Shown here: in pieces, positions 8,670-18,120 of the stretch
Numbering within the stretch: position 1 is the first letter of the stretch
How the letters are laid out: every line of letters starts with the position of its first letter
NCBI GenBank assembly: GCA_024276425.1
Contig: JAJRXF010000129.1
Span: forward strand, 1-63,135
Source of the DNA: Actinomycetes bacterium
GTDB lineage: Bacteria; Actinomycetota; Acidimicrobiia; Acidimicrobiales; SZUA-35
Reading direction: 5' to 3'
DNA length: 63,135 bases
Program-made: the position numbers and the translations under genes
The notes under the pieces: model-generated
The model's input: the letters and a program-made list of their open reading frames with translations, nothing else
The model's database searches: none
What the model was told of the DNA's origin: nothing

Positions 8670-9851
8670 TTACCGAGGTTCTGAGGGGCTCCCAACGGTC
8701 ATCCGCCAAACGCGACCAGATCCGCGAAGCTCATAGGCCAACTCGCTAGCGCTTACAAATCCGACCTGGCCGCGACTCAGGCCAAGGAGCGAACCATTCC
8801 TCGTCTTAATCTCGACCGCCCCTTCGGTGACTAGTAGAATCTCCGGTCCGACTACGCCTAAATCCAAGGTAGTCGAACATGGCCCTTCAAGGTCCAGGTC
8901 GATGCGCTGAAGCAAAAACTCATCTGATGTGGTCCTATAGTCAGAAACTGGTCCCGTCGGGCGTTGAATCGGGGGATCACCTGCGTCAAAGCTGGCGATG
9001 GACAAGAGTTCGGCAACATCGATGTTCTTCTCGGTGAGTCCACACCTGACCACATTGTCGCTGTTAGCCATCACCTCGATAACCAACCCCGAGAGATAGC
9101 CATGAACACTGCCAGCACCCAGGAACATTCCCTCGCCCGGCTGGAGGGTCACATAGTTGAGAAGCAACCCAACAAGTACGCCAGCATCGTTGGGGTATCG
9201 AGCGGCGACATCTGGTAGCCAGGCGAACTCGGCTGGAAGGGCGCGTTCTTGCAGGTTAAGGAACGGTCCGACCATGGTGGAGATTTGCTCGGTTGGTGCG
9301 GTCAGGAGCCAATCAACCACAGAACTAAGCTTGGCTGAACCAAGTTGATCTCGAAGGGGTGCAAGCCCGTCGAGCTTCCGGTGTTGGAGGAGTCCGAGTG
9401 TGCGCTGCGGATCCCGAAACCCGCAGAGCGCCGAAAACGGCTGCAGGGCGACAACCATCTCTGGCTTGTGGTTGCGATCCTTGTACGTTCGTTGCCGATC
9501 ATCAATGCGCACCCCAGCAGCCTGCTCTTTGGCGAAGCCGACTTCAGCCTGCTGCTTCGTTGGATGAACCTGAATCGAGAGCGGTTGTGCCGCAGCCAGA
9601 ACCTTCCCGAGAAAGGGCAGGTCCGAATCCTTGGCCGCTTGGAGTTCCCCCAACATTTCCACTGGCGCTTCGCGGACGACCTCATCGAGCCCTTGCCCAG
9701 TCGACTCAAGCAAGCTCGGCGCGCCAGCATTAGCTCCCATCCAGAGTTCTGCCTGAGGCTCACCGGTCGGATCAGCACCAACAAGTTCGGGGATCGCCAC
9801 AAGGTCACCCCACGCGTAGTTACGAACCGGACAGATGAGCCGATCAATCAC
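8670..9851 (-). CDS. manA: Mannose-6-phosphate isomerase, class I
   Basis: Zinc-dependent cytosolic enzyme that interconverts fructose 6-phosphate and mannose 6-phosphate. The 393-residue protein shows the type I signature: QAELWMGANAGAPS near residue 33, QVHPTKQQAE near 96 with zinc-binding residues, and DRNHKPEMVVAL near 125. The C-terminal cupin half is present. Its ATG overlaps the TGA of phosphomannomutase as ATGA, so the two are translationally coupled. With the PGI/PMI-like gene downstream the operon holds two possible routes to mannose 6-phosphate. Confidence 0.95.
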   Translation of the reverse strand: MIDRLICPVRNYAWGDLVAIPELVGADPTGEPQAELWMGANAGAPSLLESTGQGLDEVVREAPVEMLGELQAAKDSDLPFLGKVLAAAQPLSIQVHPTKQQAEVGFAKEQAAGVRIDDRQRTYKDRNHKPEMVVALQPFSALCGFRDPQRTLGLLQHRKLDGLAPLRDQLGSAKLSSVVDWLLTAPTEQISTMVGPFLNLQERALPAEFAWLPDVAARYPNDAGVLVGLLLNYVTLQPGEGMFLGAGSVHGYLSGLVIEVMANSDNVVRCGLTEKNIDVAELLSIASFDAGDPPIQRPTGPVSDYRTTSDEFLLQRIDLDLEGPCSTTLDLGVVGPEILLVTEGAVEIKTRNGSLLGLSRGQVGFVSASELAYELRGSGRVWRMTVGSPSEPR

Positions 9852-11221
9852 GACGAATCGGCCGCGGCCATGACTGCTCGTACCTCAGCCACCTTGGCGT
9901 CCACTGCCCCAGGAGCCGCCGCTTCAAGGTTCAGGCGCAACAGCGGCTCAGTGTTTGAGGGACGAAGGTTAAACCACCAGTCACCGCCATCGACGGTTAG
10001 TCCGTCGAGGCGATCTGTCTGTAACGTCGAGTAGTGATCGGCCACGGCTTCAATGACCGCAGTGGCATCATGAACCCTGGTGTTGATTTCTCCCGACACG
10101 GCGTATCTATCAAGAGGAGCAAGAAGTTCGGATAAGGTTCCGTCGAACTTGGAGAGTTCGGCCAATACGAGCATGGTCGCGATAATGCCAGAGTCGGCCC
10201 GCCAGTTGTCCCGGAAATAGTAGTGAGCGGAGTGTTCACCACCAAACGCGGCTCCTGTCTCCGCCATTGTTTGCTTGATGAAGGAGTGCCCCACCCTGGA
10301 CCGAATGGGAGTACCTCCGTTTTCGAGGACGACCTCGGGGACGGATTTCGAGCAAATCAGGTTGTAGATAATTCCCGCTCCTGGATCTGCGTCGAGCGTG
10401 GCCTTGGCCAACAAGGCTGTGGTCAAAGACCCGGAGACTCCGCGTCCTTGGTCATCGACCAAGAAGACCCGGTCAGCATCACCGTCAAAAGCGAGTCCAA
10501 GGTCGGCTCCCGTCTCCAGAACCCTGGCCTGAAGGTCAACGATGTTTTCGGGCTGGATCGGGTTGGCCTCGTGATTGGGAAAAGTTCCATCCAATTCGGG
10601 ATACATGATTTCTAGATCAAAAGGCAGGCTTGAAAAAACCTCGGGCACAATCAGCCCGCCCATGCCATTTGCCGTGTCGGCAATAACTTTCATTGGGCGA
10701 AACTCTGCGACATTGACAAAACCTCGAACGTGCTCGGCAAAGGCGGCGAGAAGGTCGTCTTGCCTGCGCTCTCCTGGCGTCGCCGCGTCCTGCACTTGGC
10801 CCATAGACCACTTCGTTGCCACCTCCGAGATCTCCGGTAGACCGGAGTCTTCCCCAATGGGCATTGCGGCGGAGCGGCAAAGTTTGATCCCGTTGTAGCC
10901 AGCTGGATTGTGCGAAGCAGTGAACATGACCCCCGGCAAATTCTGGGAACCAGACGCGAAGTAGATCATGTCGGTAGACGCCATGCCGATGTCGAGAACA
11001 TTCAGGCCTTGGCTTTGGACACCATCGGCGAAGGCCCCGGTTAACTCCGGGCCGGAGGGACGCATGTCTCGCGCCATAACGATTTCGGTGGTTTCTGGCT
11101 CTACTAACCGTATGTAGCTGGCAAACCCGACCCCAAGGGCTTGACAAGTCTCGGCATCAATCTGATCGGGGTAGGTCCCCCGAATGTCATAGGCCTTGAC
11201 GATGTTCTTGAGGTCCTTCAC
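9848..11221 (-). CDS. manB: Phosphomannomutase/phosphoglucomutase
   Basis: Alpha-D-phosphohexomutase that moves phosphate between C6 and C1 of mannose or glucose in the cytosol. The phosphoserine loop is TASHNPAGYNGIK (about residue 102), the magnesium loop is DGDADRVF (about 243-250), the sugar-binding loop GGEHSAHYYF follows, and the phosphate-binding loop SNTEPLLRLNLEA stands near the C-terminus. At 457 residues it is full length. It starts at GTG 11221, overlapping the TGA of the GtrA-GT2 gene, and ends in an overlap with manA. It supplies mannose 1-phosphate to ManC at 35-36 kb. Confidence 0.95.
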   Translation of the reverse strand: MKDLKNIVKAYDIRGTYPDQIDAETCQALGVGFASYIRLVEPETTEIVMARDMRPSGPELTGAFADGVQSQGLNVLDIGMASTDMIYFASGSQNLPGVMFTASHNPAGYNGIKLCRSAAMPIGEDSGLPEISEVATKWSMGQVQDAATPGERRQDDLLAAFAEHVRGFVNVAEFRPMKVIADTANGMGGLIVPEVFSSLPFDLEIMYPELDGTFPNHEANPIQPENIVDLQARVLETGADLGLAFDGDADRVFLVDDQGRGVSGSLTTALLAKATLDADPGAGIIYNLICSKSVPEVVLENGGTPIRSRVGHSFIKQTMAETGAAFGGEHSAHYYFRDNWRADSGIIATMLVLAELSKFDGTLSELLAPLDRYAVSGEINTRVHDATAVIEAVADHYSTLQTDRLDGLTVDGGDWWFNLRPSNTEPLLRLNLEAAAPGAVDAKVAEVRAVMAAADSS

Positions 11222-12465
11222 GTGGCATCCCTGTCTCGAATTGGCTTGACTGACTCAGTCTTGATCGCTTCAGTGTTAGTCGTTGTAGAGCCGATCGACC
11301 GGGATCCCTCAACAATGAGTTGTTGGCGAGGATCCGGCCGGTATCGACCCCAGCCAGCCATGCGGCGCACCCGAATCAAGTCGCGCAGCAACAGCAGACT
11401 GTCGGCCACGATCCTCACCGACGAGCCTGCACGATTTTGGACGGATACGGGTACCTCGGCCAGCGAAAGCTGGTCTTGCTCGACAATAAGAAAGATCTCG
11501 ACGTCGAAGCCGAAACCGTCAATGGTTGTTCGTTCGAAGATGGCCTTCCCAATGTCGCCACGAAACCCTTTGATGCCACATTGGGTGTCGCGGAAGTGAC
11601 CCAACAGCACGAGATGAGTGAACCAGTTGATGACACGGCCGCCAAGTTCGCGGAGCTTGCGAGCGCGGACCAGGGTGGTTGTCTCTTCATGACGACGACT
11701 TCCAACCACAACATCCCAGCCCGCCTCCAACTCGGCCAGCAACAAAGCCACCATGGATGGGGGATAGGCCAGATCTGCGTCGGTGAAGATGATGTAGCGG
11801 CCCTTGGCGGCTAAGACACCGGCCCTCACGGCCGCCCCCTTTCCTCGGTTCTCTGGCTGAGTCAGGACATTGGCACCGGCCTCAGCAGCTTCCAAGGAGG
11901 TCGAGTCCGAACTCCCGTCGTCCACGATCACGATCTCGAGTTCGCCCTCGCCAACGACTGGGACGAGTTCATCCCGCAGTAGCCGAATAGTCTCGGCGAT
12001 TCCGTCCTGCTCGTTAAAGGACGGGACGACCACGCTGAGTTGAACCGTCCCTGGAGCTGAAGGACGCTGTCGGCGCTCCGACAGTTCTCGCCTAACGACT
12101 CCAAACAGCACCCAACGATAAACGCCCCATCTCACCGTTGCCGCCGCCGCGATGCCGAGGGCCTTTGCTAAGCCTCCCGGAATCTGCTCCACAAGGGCAA
12201 CGACGACCACAATGTCCAGGGCACCAGCGACCACGGCAGTGCTGGCAAAGATCAGTGGATTCCGAACCCACCGAGCATTCTGTTGGCTTCGAAAAGTCAA
12301 CTGCCGGTTGAGCGTGTAAGAAACCACCGCGGCGACAAAGAGCGCAAGAATGTCGGCACGAATCGTATTTCCGGTGGACTGGCCACGAAGCACCAAGAAC
12401 ACGCCAAGGTCGACTGCCGTCGCTACCAATCCGACCAGGGCGAAAACGCGAAGCCGGCTTCTCAC
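11218..12465 (-). CDS. GtrA-like membrane domain fused to a GT2 polyprenyl-phosphate sugar transferase
   Basis: The 415-residue protein has two parts. Residues about 1-125 form a four-helix GtrA-like membrane domain (VGLVATAVDLGVFLVL at the start, RWGVYRWVLFG at the end). Residues about 138-375 form a GT2 transferase of the dolichyl-phosphate mannose synthase type: LSVVVPSFNEQDGI, IVIVDDGSSDST, NRGKGAAVRAG, FTDADLAYPP and the acceptor-site QCGIKGFRG. It should make a polyprenyl-phosphate sugar (mannose or glucose) at the inner membrane face, with GtrA linked to lipid-sugar translocation. The usual fusion order, as I know it, is GT2 first and GtrA second; here it is reversed. Overlaps of four bases on both sides couple it to pmm and to the large membrane protein upstream. 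Confidence 0.9.
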   Translation of the reverse strand: MRSRLRVFALVGLVATAVDLGVFLVLRGQSTGNTIRADILALFVAAVVSYTLNRQLTFRSQQNARWVRNPLIFASTAVVAGALDIVVVVALVEQIPGGLAKALGIAAAATVRWGVYRWVLFGVVRRELSERRQRPSAPGTVQLSVVVPSFNEQDGIAETIRLLRDELVPVVGEGELEIVIVDDGSSDSTSLEAAEAGANVLTQPENRGKGAAVRAGVLAAKGRYIIFTDADLAYPPSMVALLLAELEAGWDVVVGSRRHEETTTLVRARKLRELGGRVINWFTHLVLLGHFRDTQCGIKGFRGDIGKAIFERTTIDGFGFDVEIFLIVEQDQLSLAEVPVSVQNRAGSSVRIVADSLLLLRDLIRVRRMAGWGRYRPDPRQQLIVEGSRSIGSTTTNTEAIKTESVKPIRDRDAT

Positions 12466-15230
12466 TGCGAACTTGGGGCCTCGGGCTTCGCCCCCTCCAT
12501 CCCATCGGGCGCCACCTCTTCTTCGGGAGTAGCAACATCATCGATGTCCGCGGAGTCCTTGGGCTTGGTGCTCATGGCCGCCGCTCCCTCCGACGCGGTT
12601 CGATGCCGATTGGTTACGACAGGCTGGGTAGTGGCCGTCGAGCTCACAACTCGCCGACCCACTGCGAAGAGACCAGTCACCCCCAACAAGGTCAGTACAT
12701 AACCCAAATACTCCACACCCGTGTCGCCGTAGGAGAGACGAACCTCATTGTCGGTTGGAACGACAACCATCAAATTCGGTCCAATCCGCCAGGGACCCTC
12801 CGCCCCGGACACACTCCAGTTTGGGAAATAGGAGACCTTAACCACGACTGGCACTCCGATTCGATCCACCTTGAACTCAACCTGGTCCGTGCCGACCACG
12901 ATGTCAGAGACTACGGCTGCATCAACGGCAGTTCCGTCGGCTGGTGACAAGCTGGAAACCCTCTGCCACTCACTTGGCCCGCCCTCGGCTGGCATGGCCA
13001 AATACTGATCCGGGTCGTTGTAGAAGGTGACAGCCTGACTGACCCAGCCAACATCAAAACGAGAAGCCAACTCGCCAGCGGACTCCTCGCTCAGCCCTGT
13101 GGCCACGACGGGCTCGAAGTTCAAACCCTCCACGATTTCTGATCCAGCCACCTCAAATACGACAAAGGGCTCCGATATTGCAACTTCGGTTAGGTCGGCG
13201 TGACCACGGGCTGCTTGGATGGCCTCGTCGCTTTGGGCCATGTAGTAACGCACTCCCATGATCTTGAGTTGGGATACGCCAAGGTTGATGTCGAAGGACT
13301 TGTATGGCAAATCGCGTTGAGCTCGAGAAGGACTTGTTGACAGAGCACTCTGGTTCAAGAAGTGGAAGGGAGTAGTGGCTGAGGACTCGAAATAAAGCCC
13401 TTCCATTGAGCCGATACAGCCATCGGTCCAATGAGGAAGCAACATGAGAGCCATGGGAGTGCCGTAGCGGTCAAGTTCTTTGGAGTACTCCCACATGGCC
13501 CGGCCACAGCCGATATTGGAACCAAGTTGGTCCATGGTGGAAACGACGTTTCGGTATTCTCGAAATGAGTTCTTCTGCTCATAGCCCGAGTAGTTCCAAG
13601 CGACCCAGCCCGGAACAAAACTTTTCGCCGACGTCGTGACCCCAAACAATCGATACGTACCGTCCGCCTGTTGCTGATCGAAAGGCAGAATCCGAAGTGG
13701 CAGACTGATAACACCAAGGGTAGCCACAAGGCCCATGGCGGTTGCACCAACCAGAGCCCGACGATCTGGTGCATCCAATCGTTCGGAAACCGTGGCTGCG
13801 CTAAACCGAACAACATGAGCAATAGCCACAGCCGCAACCACGTACACCGATAAGTAGTAGAAGGGCAAGATTCGGGCATTCCAGAGCTTGCCGTCCGCCA
13901 AGTTGGCCACTGCTGAAGCTGACGTCAATGCCAGGATGGAGAACAGCATTCCAATCCGGTCACGAGTCCCAAAGGAAAACAAGACGCCTACCGCCGCTAC
14001 CGGCAACGCCACCTTCATCGGGTTAGTTAACAGCGCTGGACCAACGTCGTTGAGTCGTTCCCACCCCATGTCGTTGAAATAGGCCGAACGAAGGGCGAAT
14101 GGAATGAGCCAAAAGGTACTAAGTAGGGCGGCGATCGGACCGGTGATCGATAGCCAGGCCATGCGTTTACGCACGCTGGCCTCCGACGCAGCAATTGCTC
14201 CGAGCACAACCACCAAGGTGGCAAGGGCGGCAACGAACAGTATTGGACTTGAGCCTTCCGCTTGGCTCAGGGGAACCAGACCAATAGTGATGCCCGCAGC
14301 AATAATCCACCAGCGAGGGAGAGCAGGGTCTAAAATCGTGACCAACACCAGGGCGAGAACCACAAAGAACAACGGAATAATGTGGCTTAAAGCGACTAGG
14401 GCAATGATCACTGCCGCCCCAGCACGGCCAGAACCCGTATCCATGCCTCGCATTGCTAGTCCAATGGCAAGGAGGCCAAGAGCCAATGAGATCGAGAACG
14501 CAAACTCCCCAGCCAGGGTCGAGGCGATGTTTCCGCCATAGATGGTGAAATTCGTGTCGAACAGGAAGATCGTCGTCCCAAAGGCGAGAAATGCTGGCAC
14601 CGGATCTGGACTCTTGCTCAAACGGCCAAGGGCATAGGCCGCCATTGGCATGCCAACAATGCCAGTGACACTAATAAGCTTGAACGAGGAGCCATAGGAG
14701 AACCCGGCGAGAAGCGCCGCAGCGAATCCACCAGCGGTCCACAAGACCACTCTGTGCTGAGGGAATTTCACCACGGCCCGATACGTCAAGCCGAGAGCAA
14801 GCGCCGCCAGCGGTAGGCCGATCCAAAGTGACAAGCCCGCATTGAGGATGAGAATCGCCAACGATGGTATGACCATGTAGTACTGGTACGCCGGAAACCC
14901 GGCATACCAGTCAGGGGTCCAGCCAGTGAGACGTCCGCTGGATAGCAGATGATCTCGCATGAAGGCGGGGCCCCAGACGTGAGCCCCCATATCTCCACCG
15001 GAGGGAGTTGTGCTGCTAAAGAGAAGATCCGGCCGCATCTGGACGAACACAAAAACGGAGCATCCGAATGCCGCCAAAAGAATGACAACTCCCAAGAACC
15101 TCTCACTGAAGCGCCCGAACATCGAACGAGCCGGATCGGACGAGGGCGCGGCGAACCGCTCGGCAGCTGGTAATGCCTCTGGTAATGAGTCGTCGGGTGA
15201 GCCGATCTCTTCGGGGGCGCTGGTCAACAT
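12462..15230 (-). CDS. Large PTPS-related / GT-C-like integral membrane protein
   Basis: A 922-residue protein of the PTPS-related membrane family (the name comes from a distant pterin synthase similarity; no such activity is implied). After a 45-residue cytoplasmic N-terminus there is a TM helix, then the conserved loop GGDMGAHVWGPAFMRDHLL followed by GWTPDWYAGFPAYQYY. About 11-13 hydrophobic helices come next, then a long extracytoplasmic segment (about residues 520-850), one more TM (VLTLLGVTGLFAVG) and an acidic cytoplasmic tail. The acidic residues in the first outer loop and the topology resemble GT-C glycosyltransferases that take sugar from polyprenyl phosphate, which fits its coupling to the GtrA-GT2 gene. 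The acceptor is unknown. Confidence 0.8.
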   Translation of the reverse strand: MLTSAPEEIGSPDDSLPEALPAAERFAAPSSDPARSMFGRFSERFLGVVILLAAFGCSVFVFVQMRPDLLFSSTTPSGGDMGAHVWGPAFMRDHLLSSGRLTGWTPDWYAGFPAYQYYMVIPSLAILILNAGLSLWIGLPLAALALGLTYRAVVKFPQHRVVLWTAGGFAAALLAGFSYGSSFKLISVTGIVGMPMAAYALGRLSKSPDPVPAFLAFGTTIFLFDTNFTIYGGNIASTLAGEFAFSISLALGLLAIGLAMRGMDTGSGRAGAAVIIALVALSHIIPLFFVVLALVLVTILDPALPRWWIIAAGITIGLVPLSQAEGSSPILFVAALATLVVVLGAIAASEASVRKRMAWLSITGPIAALLSTFWLIPFALRSAYFNDMGWERLNDVGPALLTNPMKVALPVAAVGVLFSFGTRDRIGMLFSILALTSASAVANLADGKLWNARILPFYYLSVYVVAAVAIAHVVRFSAATVSERLDAPDRRALVGATAMGLVATLGVISLPLRILPFDQQQADGTYRLFGVTTSAKSFVPGWVAWNYSGYEQKNSFREYRNVVSTMDQLGSNIGCGRAMWEYSKELDRYGTPMALMLLPHWTDGCIGSMEGLYFESSATTPFHFLNQSALSTSPSRAQRDLPYKSFDINLGVSQLKIMGVRYYMAQSDEAIQAARGHADLTEVAISEPFVVFEVAGSEIVEGLNFEPVVATGLSEESAGELASRFDVGWVSQAVTFYNDPDQYLAMPAEGGPSEWQRVSSLSPADGTAVDAAVVSDIVVGTDQVEFKVDRIGVPVVVKVSYFPNWSVSGAEGPWRIGPNLMVVVPTDNEVRLSYGDTGVEYLGYVLTLLGVTGLFAVGRRVVSSTATTQPVVTNRHRTASEGAAAMSTKPKDSADIDDVATPEEEVAPDGMEGAKPEAPSSQ

Positions 15231-15328
15231 GACTCGCTCATGGTGCCATCTCCCTAGTGGCCTCAGGCGTCATCGCCAGAGAAACTCGACCGAGAGCCAA
15301 CCGAGCCCAGGGTAACTTGGCTCGCTCG

Positions 15329-15538
15329 TTACGACTGTTTCAGCTTCCGGCGCCCAGCGTGTTGGCCGACCTCATCGAGAGCATCAGCCAGGTCGATTGG
15401 CTCGCCAGCATGAGTCCACATCCGGGTATCACACTTCTGACAGGACACCATGACAAGATCTCGGCCATCGACCAGCATCTCGATTTTGACAAGTTCCTGA
15501 GAACATGCGCCACACCGTTCCGCTCTTTGTAGGGCCAT
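15329..15538 (-). CDS. Small zinc-ribbon protein heading the mannose operon
   Basis: A 69-residue protein with two CxxC pairs (CGAC at 9-12, CQKC at 33-36) separated by 20 residues, which would form a zinc ribbon. The C-terminal half is a short acidic helix region. The start is supported by GGAGAAGG ten bases before the ATG. It is the first gene of the long minus-strand run that leads to the PTPS-related protein, GT2, pmm and manA, about 100 bases from the next start. I do not recognise a named family; a role in regulation or assembly of the operon products would be a guess. Confidence 0.7.
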   Translation of the reverse strand: MALQRAERCGACSQELVKIEMLVDGRDLVMVSCQKCDTRMWTHAGEPIDLADALDEVGQHAGRRKLKQS

Positions 15539-15636
15539 TAATTGCCTTCTCCTTCAGTACGGTTCCTGCGGCCAATCGGCATCGACTCGGCCCACACTGA
15601 GTAGGTCGGCCGGGGTCTGGATCAGGTGAGCCTGAG

Positions 15637-15651
15637 GAACCAAAATGGTTC
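15637..15651. promoter_or_regulatory. Palindrome in the divergent cheA / mannose-operon gap
   Basis: GAACCA-AAA-TGGTTC is a perfect inverted repeat of six bases per arm. It lies in the 272-base gap between the zinc-ribbon gene (minus) and cheA (plus), about 100 and 160 bases from their starts. It could be an operator for either direction. No regulator gene is adjacent. The rest of the gap shows no recognisable RNA element; a good GGAGAGG ribosome site lies before cheA. Confidence 0.3.
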
Positions 15652-15810
15652 GTGAGACTGCACCTTTGGGCCAATAGCCCTACTTGTGCGCCCCATCACA
15701 TCCGGCATTCAAAAGGCTCCCCCCACCCAGAGAACCTGACATCTCCGGAATCACCCTCATATCGGTCGACACGAGGTCGAGCCTCAACGCTGTGAGGAGA
15801 GGACCGGCCT

Positions 15811-18120
15811 ATGGATGAGATCATCGGTGAGTTTGTCGTGGAGAGTATGGAAGGTATTGATCGGCTCGACCAGAGCCTGATCGTGCTGGAGACTGACCCG
15901 GCCAATCACGGGATTCTCGACGACATCTTCCGGACGCTGCACTCAATAAAAGGAGCGTGCGGCTTTTTGGATTTCGCCGCCCTTGAGAAAGTGGCCCACC
16001 GGGGTGAGAACCTCCTCAGCCTCTTACGCGAGGACACCCTCAAGGTAACCCCAGAAATAACCGACGCCCTGTTGGCAACGGTTGACACCATTCGAACCAT
16101 GCTGGAGACGGTGGGCGAGACTGGCGAAGAGGGGACCAAGGACGTCTCCGAACTGCTGGTGACGCTCGAACGAATGGCCGCCCAAGGAGATCGGCAGACC
16201 GAGGCCCCAGAACCAACCGCTGGGTCCACTCCATCTGAGGCTGACCTCGAAGAACCTGTCGCCAGCGATGGCGACCGTCTGGGCGACATTTTGACCGACG
16301 ACGGCGATACCGAACGCGTCGATGTGGAGATTGCGGCCAAGGAACAAGAACTCGGAGATGACCGGCCGATCGGCGAAATCCTGGTCGACGAAAAAAAGAC
16401 CACCCCCTCCAAGGTGGATGAAGCCCTAACGAAGCAGGCAGAGTCCAGAGGGAACAATCAGGTCGACAGCACTATACGCGTTGACGTAAAGCTCCTCGAC
16501 AAGCTTATGAACCTGGTTGGGGAACTCGTTCTTACCCGCAACCAGATCGTAGAACTGGCCGAAAACCACCCCGAGGAGCACTTCACCCCCACGGCCCACA
16601 GCCTCAATCTCATCACGAGCGAGCTGCAGGAAGGGGTCATGAAGACACGCATGCAGCCCATTGGCAATCTGTGGGCCAAGCTTCCCCGAGTCGTTCGAGA
16701 TCTGTCTCGCCAGATGGGGAAGAAGGTGGAGATCGAAATGGACGGAGCCGACACCGAGTTGGACAAAACCATTATTGAAGCCATCAAAGATCCCCTAACC
16801 CACATTGTCCGCAATACCGTCGACCACGGCATCGAGTCCCCCGAAGATCGGCCAGCCGCCGGCAAACCCGAAGCCGGAATCCTGCGGCTCAAGGCCAGCC
16901 ACGAGGGGGGTCTAGTTACAATCGAAATCTCAGACGATGGGGCCGGCATCGATGCCGACAAGCTCAAGGCCAAGGCCGTTCGATCCGGGCAGATCACCGA
17001 GGAAGTGGCCAACCAAATGGGCGACAACGAAGCCCTCTACCTCATCTTTGTTCCCGGCTTCTCTACCGCCGACAAGGTCAGTGCGGTCTCGGGGCGAGGC
17101 GTTGGTATGGACGTGGTCAAGACAAACATCGAACGGATCGGCGGAACGGTCGAAGTCCGTACCGAGATTGGTGTTGGTACCACTTTCAAGATCAAGATCC
17201 CCCTGACCTTGGCGATCATTCCCGCCCTCACCGTTCGGTGTGCTGGCTCTCGTTTTGCCATTCCCCAAGTAAACCTGTTGGAACTGGTTCGGACTTCTGC
17301 ACCACGTTCTGAGGCGCTGGAGGACTTTCACGGAACACCGGTCTACCGATTGCGAGGAAGACTGCTGCCCATCGTCGATTTGCGCCAGCAGATCGGCAAG
17401 CCCCCACGAGAAAACGAGCGCTCCGTCAACATCGTTGTGCTCCAGGCCGATGACGTCCATTTCGGGCTCGTCGTCGATGAGATCCTGGATACTCAGGAGA
17501 TCGTGGTAAAGCCCCTTTGTGCTCAGGTCAGCTCTGTTCCTCACTATTCCGGTTCGACCACCATGGGCGACGGACGTGTCGCCCTCATCCTTGACGTGAT
17601 GAACCTAGCGGGCGAAGCGGGTCTGAACTCCGCCAACAAGAACTACGACGTCGCCGCCGTGTTGGCCGAGAGCGTCCAGACCCCCAGATCCGAGGACACC
17701 ATCCTTCTACTTGATCTTGGTGGTGAGAAGCGGGCAGCGATGCCGCTATCAACGGTGACCAGGCTGGAGAAATTCGAACTCACCGAGATCGAATCGGCCA
17801 AGGAACAGCCCGTTGTCCAGTACCGAGGATCCATCATGCCCCTGATTGATCTGGCCGCCACCCTCGGCCTGGGATCCCACGAGATGCAGTACGGCGAAAT
17901 GCCCCTCAGCGTCGCCGTCTACAGCCATGAGGGAAGCGAAGTCGGCCTAGTGGTCAGCGCCATCTTAGACATCGTTGACAATGACGGATTGATCGAACCT
18001 GGTTCCGCTTGTGTCATCCGCGGCAAGGTCACCGAAGTGGTCGATCCCCAGGCCTATGGCCATATCTACAACAGCCGAATCGAAGAAATCCAATCGGCAG
18101 AAGCAGGAGCATCTTGGTGA
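15811..18120 (+). CDS. cheA: Chemotaxis histidine kinase CheA with two CheW-like domains
   Basis: A 769-residue soluble kinase that would phosphorylate itself in response to receptor arrays. Domains in order: HPt, residues 1-120, with phospho-acceptor His44 in TLHSIKGACGFL; a 95-residue acidic linker with two copies of an R-(L/P)-(I)G-(D/E)-IL motif (near 156 and 185); dimerisation helices from about 220; HATPase with N-box HIVRNTVDHGIE (331-342), DDGAGI (375-380) and GRGVGMDVV (428-436); a first CheW-like domain (about 465-605) and a second (about 640-760). No P2 domain for CheY or CheB docking is recognisable. GGAGAGG precedes the ATG. It is followed directly by cheW and mcp with overlapping ends. 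Confidence 0.95.
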   Translation: MDEIIGEFVVESMEGIDRLDQSLIVLETDPANHGILDDIFRTLHSIKGACGFLDFAALEKVAHRGENLLSLLREDTLKVTPEITDALLATVDTIRTMLETVGETGEEGTKDVSELLVTLERMAAQGDRQTEAPEPTAGSTPSEADLEEPVASDGDRLGDILTDDGDTERVDVEIAAKEQELGDDRPIGEILVDEKKTTPSKVDEALTKQAESRGNNQVDSTIRVDVKLLDKLMNLVGELVLTRNQIVELAENHPEEHFTPTAHSLNLITSELQEGVMKTRMQPIGNLWAKLPRVVRDLSRQMGKKVEIEMDGADTELDKTIIEAIKDPLTHIVRNTVDHGIESPEDRPAAGKPEAGILRLKASHEGGLVTIEISDDGAGIDADKLKAKAVRSGQITEEVANQMGDNEALYLIFVPGFSTADKVSAVSGRGVGMDVVKTNIERIGGTVEVRTEIGVGTTFKIKIPLTLAIIPALTVRCAGSRFAIPQVNLLELVRTSAPRSEALEDFHGTPVYRLRGRLLPIVDLRQQIGKPPRENERSVNIVVLQADDVHFGLVVDEILDTQEIVVKPLCAQVSSVPHYSGSTTMGDGRVALILDVMNLAGEAGLNSANKNYDVAAVLAESVQTPRSEDTILLLDLGGEKRAAMPLSTVTRLEKFELTEIESAKEQPVVQYRGSIMPLIDLAATLGLGSHEMQYGEMPLSVAVYSHEGSEVGLVVSAILDIVDNDGLIEPGSACVIRGKVTEVVDPQAYGHIYNSRIEEIQSAEAGASW

